In this document: piece by piece, positions 1-6,425 of the stretch
Position numbering within the stretch: the stretch's first letter is position 1
How the letters are laid out: each line of letters starts with the position of its first letter
NCBI GenBank assembly: GCA_900556795.1
Contig: USQD01000065.1
Coordinates: 1 to 9,086, forward strand
From: an uncultured Prevotella sp.
Lineage (GTDB): Bacteria; Bacteroidota; Bacteroidia; Bacteroidales; Bacteroidaceae
DNA length: 9,086 bases
Direction: 5' to 3'
Translations under genes and position numbers: made by a program
The notes under the pieces: generated by a model
Database searches by the model: none
What the model was told of the DNA's origin: nothing
Seen by the model: the letters and a program-made list of their open reading frames with translations, nothing else

Positions 1-3
1 AGA

Positions 4-32
4 AAGGCATCCTTCTGAAAAAAGGATGCCTT
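4..32 (-). terminator. Strong candidate intrinsic terminator downstream of the OmpA-family gene
   Basis: A perfect 11-bp inverted repeat (arms 4-14 and 22-32, 7-nt loop) lies about 40 nt past the ompA stop codon. Read on the minus strand, the GC-containing stem runs straight into TTTCT at the window edge, as expected for a Rho-independent terminator of the leftward operon. On the plus strand the stem is followed by CCATATAT, with no T-run, so termination of a rightward gene from the left is less likely. The full length of the U-tract cannot be judged because the window ends 3 bases after the stem. Confidence 0.7.
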
Positions 33-47
33 CCATATATCGGGGTC

Positions 48-74
48 AAAAAAAATCATTCTTATGCTAAGAAT
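48..74 (-). terminator. Weak AT-rich hairpin followed by T8, second terminator candidate
   Basis: On the minus strand a 7-bp stem with a 3-nt loop (arms 68-74 and 58-64, loop 65-67) is followed after two bases by eight consecutive Ts (positions 55 to 48). The hairpin begins at the last base of the ompA stop codon. Only one pair of the stem is G-C, so the fold is weak. The T8 tract right after it gives the layout of an intrinsic terminator, which would sit in tandem with the stronger stem at 4-32. The T-tract could be a chance feature of an AT-rich gap. Confidence 0.35.
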
Positions 75-1225
75 TACTCAGAAATCTGAATAGTTGCACG
101 ACGATTGTATGAAACCGGAGCCAATTCCTTCACACCACCGTTTGATTTTACGATGATATTGTCCTTGTCAACTCCCATCTTGACGAGCAAACCGGCTACT
201 CGCTCAGCACGAGCCTGAGAAAGTTTCTCATTAAAGGCAGCAGAACCGGTAGCGCTATCGGCATAACCATTCACCACCAACTTCAGATTATTCTCCTTGG
301 CATACTGTGCAAGTGTCTCCACATTGACCAGATCCTTCTTGGAAGCAATCTTTGACTTACCCAAATTGAAGAAAACAGACACAGGAGTACCTACATACTG
401 CTTCACAACCTTGGTTTCGGCAGTTTTCTGGTTCTCCAACTGGTTTCTCAAACGCTCATTTTCGGCATTGGTATCTTCCAATGTGGCATTGAGCGCATCA
501 AGTTCTGACTGATGAAGGGCAGTGATGGCATCGACATCCGGTGTCTTATCCCATGTCGCTCTACCCAATTTGAAGGTAACACCTACCTCAGCATAGAAAT
601 TATTGCAACGACGGGTAAAGGTGTTGCGATTATTGCCTGCGCAACCATCAATATCAGCATCGAATGTATTCACACCGACCTCAGCAAAAAGGTTGGTCTT
701 CTTTCCGATTTTCCATGAAGACTGGATACCGGCACTGTAATCCAAAGCATAGGCATTGTGGGTCATGGAACGACCGATACCGGCACCTGCGAACGGAATG
801 AGATTCCACACACGGTTCTCGTTATAGCCATACAGCAGATTGCTGAGATTGAACATCACCTGCTCATTGGCTACCCAATACTTATTGCCGTTACCTTCAT
901 TGGTAGCATCATTGCCATCAGCATCTACATACTTACCCCAGATGCCCTGAATCTTGGTACGGAAACCAAGGCCAGGAGTATACCACTTGCCAAATGCCAG
1001 AGAAACTCCAGGATTAGAACGGAACTTCTTGAAAGGACTCTTGGAATAGCCAGCGCCCTTTTCCTGAGCAGAATACCAGGCATTCCAATCTGCACCTACC
1101 TCATAAAACCAGTTGCTCCAAAATGAATTGGTAGCAACACTGTATTTCTCCTGAGTAGCTGCGTCCTGAGCAAAAGAGCTCATAGACAGACTAGCCAATG
1201 CTAGCATTGAGAAAAACTTCTTCAT
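74..1225 (-). CDS. OmpA-family outer membrane protein (beta-barrel plus peptidoglycan-binding domain)
   Basis: Product of 383 aa, probably an abundant outer membrane protein that anchors the membrane to peptidoglycan. Residues 1-20 form a signal peptide (Lys-Lys, then a hydrophobic core ending SSFAQ). Residues about 30-222 look like a beta-barrel, with alternating aromatic strands and a closing strand ending in VTFKL. Residues about 231-270 form a heptad-like coiled coil (ALHQSELDALNATLEDTNAE). Residues about 281-383 are an OmpA C-terminal domain with the signature GYAD...N..LS..RA..V; Asp323 and Arg339 correspond to the peptidoglycan-contacting Asp and Arg known in the family. The only two cysteines, C195 and C207, sit in one predicted loop. 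The start is fixed by the signal peptide. The gene lies 43 nt after mutL and is followed by two terminator candidates, so it closes the leftward gene run. I saw no convincing promoter in the 43-nt gap. The family call is firm; the exact porin type is not. Confidence 0.93.
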   Translation of the reverse strand: MKKFFSMLALASLSMSSFAQDAATQEKYSVATNSFWSNWFYEVGADWNAWYSAQEKGAGYSKSPFKKFRSNPGVSLAFGKWYTPGLGFRTKIQGIWGKYVDADGNDATNEGNGNKYWVANEQVMFNLSNLLYGYNENRVWNLIPFAGAGIGRSMTHNAYALDYSAGIQSSWKIGKKTNLFAEVGVNTFDADIDGCAGNNRNTFTRRCNNFYAEVGVTFKLGRATWDKTPDVDAITALHQSELDALNATLEDTNAENERLRNQLENQKTAETKVVKQYVGTPVSVFFNLGKSKIASKKDLVNVETLAQYAKENNLKLVVNGYADSATGSAAFNEKLSQARAERVAGLLVKMGVDKDNIIVKSNGGVKELAPVSYNRRATIQISE

Positions 1226-1268
1226 AACTTTCTCTTTTAAACTATTAGTTACCTATATTAATTATCAA

Positions 1269-3188
1269 TTATCCCAAGAGATGCTCTATCTCATCCTGCT
1301 GAAGAATACAAAGCACCGACTTGCCATCGGGGGTATAGTTGACATTCTCGCAGGCAAACAGACCATTCACCAGGTTTTCCATTTCGATATTGCTCAATAC
1401 CTGACCGTATGGGATGGCAGCCTGACGGGAAAGGGACAATGCCAAAGTCCGGTTGATTTCATCCATCGCCCCTACTCCTTTTTCTATGGCGCTCGTCACC
1501 ATATCCTGTACCAATCTGACGGGATTCAATCCTTCCAAGCCGGCAGGCACACAGTTCACGGCGTAACTGCCACCTCCCAAGTCTTCCAGTTCAAATCCCA
1601 TGCCCTGCATCTCCGGCAAAATCTTCTCGAAGATGACCTTCTCTGAAACGGGGAACTGCACAACCTCAGGGAAGAGTACCTTCTGGGAATGGAAAGTGCG
1701 GTCCTTGAGCTGCTGCAGATAGCGCTCGTAGAGAATGCGGACATGAGCCCGATGCTGATCGATGATCATCAGTCCCGACTTGACGGCTGTCATGATATAC
1801 TTGCCCTTATACTGATAATGAGCCGGCGATTTCTCGGCAAGGATATTGGAAGACGTGCATTCCTCCAACGGCTCATCAAAGAGTTCCATCGTATGTTCCT
1901 CTACTTCCGATTCGTCTTTCAGTCCTTCATAGAGCTGTTCCCAATTCTCATCTACCTGTGGCTTGATCTTAGATGGCATTGTTCCATAAGATGAAGCTGA
2001 CGATACCGACGAAGAAGAGATGGCAGAAGTAAAGCTTTCAGCAGATGCCGATGAATGACCGGAAGAAGAGTTTGCCTTGAAAGGATTGTAACCTGGATTC
2101 AGGCTGATCTTCGGAGCAGCAGCCGTAGGCGCCTTTTCCGGATTGTATACCGGAATATCCGGTTTGTCTTCCGTATCAAAGTCAATGGTAGGAACCTCAT
2201 TGAACATACCTATCGACTCCTTGACCGAGGCTAGGATAATCTGCCAGATGGCCTGTTCGTTCTCAAACTTGATTTCAGTCTTCGTTGGATGAATGTTGAC
2301 ATCAATATCCTTCGGGTCTACTTCAAAGTAGAGGAAGTAAGGCACCTGTTCTCCCTGCGGAATTAACCGGTCGAAGGCAGACATCACCGCCTTATTGAAG
2401 TAAGGATGCTTCATATATCTGCCATTGACGAAGAAGAACTGGTGAACACCCTTCTTGCGGGCAGCCTCCGGCTTGCCAACGAAACCTGAAATCTTACACA
2501 TGGTGGTTTCTACATTCACCGGCAACAACTCATGATTGAAGCGCTTGCCGAAAACATCCAGGATGCGCTGCCGGAGATTGGCAGCACGGAGATTGAAAAC
2601 CTCCGTCTCATTGCTGCGCAGAGAGAAGTTGATCTGCGGATTCACCAAGGCTATACGCTCAAAAGCGGTAAGGATATTATTCAGCTCGGTAGAATTCGAT
2701 TTCAGGAACTTCCTTCGTGCGGGTACATTATAGAATATATTATTGATGGCGAAGATACTTCCCACCGGACAGGAGCACGGTTCCTGTTTCTCGAAACGGG
2801 AACCGGAAATCCGTATCAGGGTTCCTATTTCATCAGAAGCCTGACGGGACTTGAGTTCTACCTGTGCTACGGCAGCGATGGAAGCCAAAGCCTCACCACG
2901 GAAGCCCATCGTATGAAGATTGAACAAATCATCAGCCTTGCGGATCTTGGAAGTGGAATGGCGCTCGAAAGCCAAGCGGGCATCCGTCTCCGACATTCCC
3001 TTACCATCATCTATCACCTGAATGCTGGTACGACCAGCATCCACCACTACGACTTGGATATTCATCGCTCCGGCATCAACGGCATTCTCTACCAATTCCT
3101 TGATGACGGAGGCTGGGCGCTGTATCACCTCACCTGCCGCTATCTGATTGGCTACCGAATCGGGTAAAAGTTGAATTACATCACTCAT
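1269..3188 (-). CDS. mutL: DNA mismatch repair protein MutL, apparently lacking the endonuclease site
   Basis: Product of 639 aa, a normal MutL length. It links MutS mismatch recognition to strand removal as an ATP-gated dimer. The N-terminal GHKL ATPase is complete: IAAGEV at 16-21, [10 protein letters not shown] with Glu31 and Asn35, DDGKGM at 60-65, [11 protein letters not shown] at 95-105, and the HPTK lysine Lys303. Residues about 335-450 are a poorly ordered linker with a Ser-rich tract at 373-400. The C-terminal dimerisation domain starts near 455. There the metal-dependent endonuclease motif DQHA(X)2E(X)4E reads [12 protein letters not shown] (477-488), with Val483 in place of the first Glu; the later Cys motif is Ser587 and the CPHGRP motif is TPDGKS (619-624). 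A clamp-binding-like QKVLFP remains at 502-507. The start codon has AAGG 7 nt upstream and is followed at once by the conserved family N-terminus. The gene sits 42 nt behind the OstA-like gene. Confidence 0.96.
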   Translation of the reverse strand: MSDVIQLLPDSVANQIAAGEVIQRPASVIKELVENAVDAGAMNIQVVVVDAGRTSIQVIDDGKGMSETDARLAFERHSTSKIRKADDLFNLHTMGFRGEALASIAAVAQVELKSRQASDEIGTLIRISGSRFEKQEPCSCPVGSIFAINNIFYNVPARRKFLKSNSTELNNILTAFERIALVNPQINFSLRSNETEVFNLRAANLRQRILDVFGKRFNHELLPVNVETTMCKISGFVGKPEAARKKGVHQFFFVNGRYMKHPYFNKAVMSAFDRLIPQGEQVPYFLYFEVDPKDIDVNIHPTKTEIKFENEQAIWQIILASVKESIGMFNEVPTIDFDTEDKPDIPVYNPEKAPTAAAPKISLNPGYNPFKANSSSGHSSASAESFTSAISSSSVSSASSYGTMPSKIKPQVDENWEQLYEGLKDESEVEEHTMELFDEPLEECTSSNILAEKSPAHYQYKGKYIMTAVKSGLMIIDQHRAHVRILYERYLQQLKDRTFHSQKVLFPEVVQFPVSEKVIFEKILPEMQGMGFELEDLGGGSYAVNCVPAGLEGLNPVRLVQDMVTSAIEKGVGAMDEINRTLALSLSRQAAIPYGQVLSNIEMENLVNGLFACENVNYTPDGKSVLCILQQDEIEHLLG

Positions 3189-3230
3189 GACTATACCTTA
3201 ATAATATATATACTCTTTTAATATATTTTT

Positions 3231-4955
3231 TTATTTCTCTTTAGGCTTTTCCTTGTCGCCACCAGCCGGTTCCTTAGGTTGCTGCGTTACGGCATCAGAC
3301 TTCTTCAAGGTCTGCAGCGGCGCCTCATGACGCTTGATAGCCTTGAGTTCCGAGCCCTTGCCCTTGCCTTTCCATACAAAGATATCATTCTTGTCCTTTG
3401 GACGGATATCCTCAAACCAGGCAAAGTTAGGCAACTTATACTGTGCCGGCGGTATCTGCGTGATAGGATACAGGGTGCTGGTGAACTTATTGGTCCATAT
3501 CTTGTCCAGCTTCCGCTGGGCACCCATATACATTCTCATGGTATCCGTCTCCAGATAGTTCAAGCCCACCAGAGAGCTGTCCCTGTCATTGGTCATGTAA
3601 TAAATGGTCTGCACATTGGCTATAGCCTCAGTCTTCTTGACCTCTCCCGCTTCGAAGAATGACTTCATCTCCTTGGAAGTGATCTGATTGTAATGGACGG
3701 AATCCGGCATCTGTTCGATGGAAAGAGCCTGTCCGATGACATGTGCCATGCGAATGGTAGAATCGTTCATGTATACCCTGATTTCCTCACCCAGCAGTTG
3801 ACGGTTGCCGTTCCAGGTGATAGGATCCTTATACATCGTCATGCAGGAATCCTTGGAGTTGAAGACCAGGGAATCGCATACTGCCTGCACATCTGCACGG
3901 TAAGCCCTTACCTTAGGATAGGCATGCACCTTACGGTAAACGGAGTCGGTATTGATATGGAAGGTATAGATGCGCATGGTATCTGAATGCATCCACAAGG
4001 TATCCTTCTTGGAGAAATCCACGGCAACAGGATTGCGGGTAGCAAATCCGGTACCGGTCTTCTGATTATATCGCAGATAATTGCAGGTAAGCGAATTCTT
4101 GTTCTTCTTATCCACAAAAACGACATTGCCATATCCGGTACTCTCGCCATTCTTCTTATAATAGAGACTGTCGCCGGTGATACTCTTCTCCTTGTCGATG
4201 ATGGTAGAACGGCCAAAGAGCCTTGCCTTATCTGTTCTGGTATCATAATAGCCATCCTCGGTATGGACGATACCGCCACTTCCAGAAACAATCTTTGACG
4301 GACCCACCATGTGGGCTGTGGATGTTGGCACATCATAATACAAGGTATCGGTGGTAACTACATCCTTGCCACTGCGCAACTTGACATTGTAGACAAACTT
4401 TGCCTCACGGGTCTCGGTATGATACTCACCCCAGTCGGAGACCAGACGATCCCTGCCATCGATGAGCGTACCACCATCAAAGAAGTTTGCCATGTTGTAC
4501 AGTCGGTCGAAATCCAGACTGTCGGTACGCAAAGTCTGACGACGGTGATGCAACACCACATTCTTGCGGGCATGCATCATCTGCATCTGACCATCATAAT
4601 CAGCTCTGTCACAAGTGAGCGACAAGGTATCGCCCTGTCTGTAATGCACATGTCCGAAAGCCTTGACGGAATTGGAAGCCTGATAGAAATAGGCACTATC
4701 ACAGGTAAGATGACCGCCCTGATGAGAGAAGGAAACCTTTCCCTTTACAATCTGAGCATCAGGATTGTTACCATACATATCATAACGGAGTTCATCAGCA
4801 TGCAACAAATAGACGCGGTCTCCGTTAGGACGCTTCTTACTACGCTTTTTAGGGGCTTGCATGGCCTGTACCAAACAAAACCCAAATAGGCATAGAATCA
4901 ATATAATAGAGATTCTATGCCCGTTCTTAATATTATCAGAATGCTTGTTTATCAT
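3231..4955 (-). CDS. OstA/LptA-like periplasmic solenoid protein, putative LPS-transport factor
   Basis: Product of 574 aa. A basic N-terminus is followed by a hydrophobic stretch (about 15-31) ending VQAMQA, giving a signal peptide or membrane anchor. Residues about 47-480 carry a repeated element of the form (T/S/C)-(D/E)-(S/T)-x-x-(Y/F), at D86, D116, D145, D174, D203, E233, D262, N292, D325 and D361, then weaker copies near 390, 428 and 471. The 29-30 residue spacing of the first eight fits the stacked beta turns of the OstA/LptA fold, which carries LPS through the periplasm. It is longer than single-domain LptA (about 180 aa in E. coli) and lacks the large barrel of LptD. The tail after 520 is rich in Lys and Pro. 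The start overlaps the surA stop in ATGA (4952-4955), suggesting translational coupling. The fold call is fairly sure; an LPS-bridge role is inferred from fold and neighbours. Confidence 0.82.
   Translation of the reverse strand: MINKHSDNIKNGHRISIILILCLFGFCLVQAMQAPKKRSKKRPNGDRVYLLHADELRYDMYGNNPDAQIVKGKVSFSHQGGHLTCDSAYFYQASNSVKAFGHVHYRQGDTLSLTCDRADYDGQMQMMHARKNVVLHHRRQTLRTDSLDFDRLYNMANFFDGGTLIDGRDRLVSDWGEYHTETREAKFVYNVKLRSGKDVVTTDTLYYDVPTSTAHMVGPSKIVSGSGGIVHTEDGYYDTRTDKARLFGRSTIIDKEKSITGDSLYYKKNGESTGYGNVVFVDKKNKNSLTCNYLRYNQKTGTGFATRNPVAVDFSKKDTLWMHSDTMRIYTFHINTDSVYRKVHAYPKVRAYRADVQAVCDSLVFNSKDSCMTMYKDPITWNGNRQLLGEEIRVYMNDSTIRMAHVIGQALSIEQMPDSVHYNQITSKEMKSFFEAGEVKKTEAIANVQTIYYMTNDRDSSLVGLNYLETDTMRMYMGAQRKLDKIWTNKFTSTLYPITQIPPAQYKLPNFAWFEDIRPKDKNDIFVWKGKGKGSELKAIKRHEAPLQTLKKSDAVTQQPKEPAGGDKEKPKEK
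4889..4921 (-). repeat. Perfect 11-bp inverted repeat within the signal-sequence codons of the OstA-like gene
   Basis: Arms 4889-4899 and 4911-4921 are exact reverse complements around an 11-nt AT-rich loop. They cover codons 12-23 of the OstA-like gene, starting about 34 nt after its ATG. In the mRNA this could fold into a hairpin just beyond the ribosome footprint at initiation. The stem is followed by TATTTGGG, not a T-run, so it does not look like a terminator. A role is unproven. Confidence 0.5.
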
Positions 4956-6406
4956 TTAATCCAACCTTGATATTCAAACTTACAATCCTTGTATCGATCG
5001 TTCATTCGAACGTATGTCTTCTTGATTTTATCCACTACCCAGTCGTGAATGGTCTTCTGGCGTTCCTTGGCCAGCACCACATCCTGCATCACCTGGAAAT
5101 CTTCGGTGATGGTAGCACGGTGACCCTCTACTCTACTAACCAGCTTCACCAAGGCGCAGGTAGTTTTTCCCTTGGTATTGACCATGGTAAACGGTGCTGA
5201 AATCTGTCCCACCTTCATGGTATCCACCATACGTGCCACCTCAGTAGGCAGGTCCTTCATCTTGAACTTAGAAGTACGTACATCACCATCGACCACGTTC
5301 ACCATCATACCCTTGTTGTTGCGGGTGTCCTTATCATCAGAAAGTGCACCGACAGCTGCCTCGAAAGTAAACTTATTGGCACGGATATCATCAGCTATGG
5401 AATCCAGACGTCCGATAGACTTATCGATAGCTTCCTGAGAAACCCGTGGCTTCAGCAGGATGTGACGGCACTTCAGCTTATCACCACGCTTGTCAATCAA
5501 CTGGATGATATGGAAACCGAACTCAGACTCCACAATCTTGGAAATCTTCTTTGGATCAGTCAGGTTGAAAGCTACATTTGCAAAGGCAGGATCCAACATA
5601 CCTCTTCCTACATAGTCCATCTCACCACCCATACGGGCAGAACCAGGGTCTTCAGAATACAAACGTGCCAAAGTAGCGAAAGTAGTCTCACCCTTGTTCA
5701 CACGATCGGTAAACTCGCGCAGCTGGTTCTTCACACGGTTGATTTCCTCCATCGGAATACGAGGCTGCATGGTCAGAATTTCCACTTCCACCTCTGTCGG
5801 TACGAAAGGAATACTGTCGGCAGGCAAGTTGTTGAAATACTTACGTACCTGAGCAGGAGAAACCTTGATATTCTTGACCAGTTCCTGCTTCATTCTCTGA
5901 ATCAGCTGCTGGTTTCTGAAGTCATCATGCATCTGCTCACGCATCTGAGTGATGGTCTGCTTGCGATACTCCTCCAGTTTTTCTTTAGAACCAATCATGG
6001 AAACCCACGCATTGATCTGTGCATCAATACCCTGCATCACTTCTGATTCAGAAACCTCGATACTATCAATGGCAGCCTGATGAAGGAAGAGCTTCTGAAC
6101 AGCAATCTGTTCCGGAATAGAACAGTCTGGATCACCGGCATAACGGATACCTTCAGCCTCAGCCTGCAAACGGGTAACCTCAACATCAGACTTCAAAATA
6201 GCCTCATCTCCCACGACCCAGATAACCTCATCTACGACGCTACCCTCATTGACAGGCTGTGAGACAGCAGCAGTCTTCTCTGCTACCGAGTCAGAATCGG
6301 CAGTCTTTGCCAAAGCACTCTTGCCACTTCTCGTAGCATTGGCACTGATTCCAACAATCATCAAGAGAGCCACGAGAGCCCAACTTGTCTTATATCCCAA
6401 TTTCAT
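4952..6406 (-). CDS. surA: SurA-like periplasmic chaperone with two parvulin modules
   Basis: Product of 484 aa. Residues 1-24 are a signal peptide (hydrophobic 9-21, cleavage near SANA). After a low-complexity stretch, residues about 57-190 match the SurA N-terminal chaperone core (VVDEVIWVVGDEAILKSDVE at its head). Parvulin module 1 spans about 205-305 and keeps the FATLARLYSEDPGSARMGGE block and FGFHII (His299). Module 2 spans about 312-425, opens with RHILLKP (His315), and is otherwise weakly conserved. C-terminal helices follow to 484. SurA proteins hold outer membrane proteins unfolded on the way to the BAM complex; prolyl isomerase activity is secondary in E. coli SurA. Each module here lacks one of the two usual active-site histidines, so isomerase activity may be low. 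The gene lies 19 nt after the single-parvulin gene and overlaps the OstA-like gene by 4 nt. Whether it is orthologous to E. coli SurA or a parallel Bacteroidota chaperone is open. Confidence 0.9.
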   Translation of the reverse strand: MKLGYKTSWALVALLMIVGISANATRSGKSALAKTADSDSVAEKTAAVSQPVNEGSVVDEVIWVVGDEAILKSDVEVTRLQAEAEGIRYAGDPDCSIPEQIAVQKLFLHQAAIDSIEVSESEVMQGIDAQINAWVSMIGSKEKLEEYRKQTITQMREQMHDDFRNQQLIQRMKQELVKNIKVSPAQVRKYFNNLPADSIPFVPTEVEVEILTMQPRIPMEEINRVKNQLREFTDRVNKGETTFATLARLYSEDPGSARMGGEMDYVGRGMLDPAFANVAFNLTDPKKISKIVESEFGFHIIQLIDKRGDKLKCRHILLKPRVSQEAIDKSIGRLDSIADDIRANKFTFEAAVGALSDDKDTRNNKGMMVNVVDGDVRTSKFKMKDLPTEVARMVDTMKVGQISAPFTMVNTKGKTTCALVKLVSRVEGHRATITEDFQVMQDVVLAKERQKTIHDWVVDKIKKTYVRMNDRYKDCKFEYQGWIK

Positions 6407-6425
6407 CTATGCTTCTATATATATA

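Noticed and set aside
1226..1270. Possible Bacteroidota-type promoter (TTG then TAGTTTAA) in the mutL-ompA gap
   Set aside because: The -7 element matches TAnnTTTG poorly and would leave almost no leader before the ATG. The gap is AT-rich, so chance matches are expected.
1989..2075. Ser-rich tract in mutL as a possible slippage-prone repeat for mutator switching
   Set aside because: The serine codons are mixed and the DNA has no uniform repeat unit or long homopolymer, so length switching is unlikely. It fits an ordinary disordered linker.
2532..3167. A 211-codon plus-strand open frame opposite the mutL ATPase domain
   Set aside because: It is antisense to the most conserved part of mutL, with no plausible translation signal or family resemblance.
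4887..4900. Lipoprotein signal (cysteine at residue 22 or 27) in the OstA-like protein
   Set aside because: The residues before the cysteines (LIL-C and FGF-C) do not fit a lipobox, which needs a small residue at -1. An ordinary signal peptide or anchor is more likely.
4311..6046. Plus-strand open frames of 192 and 194 codons (4311-4889 and 5462-6046) opposite the OstA-like and surA genes
   Set aside because: Both are antisense to genes with clear domain structure, and their translations look like codon-bias shadows.
6407..6425. Alternating TA run between the parvulin and surA genes as a regulatory site
   Set aside because: It is only 19 nt long and similar AT-rich spacers separate the other genes here, so it is best read as background.
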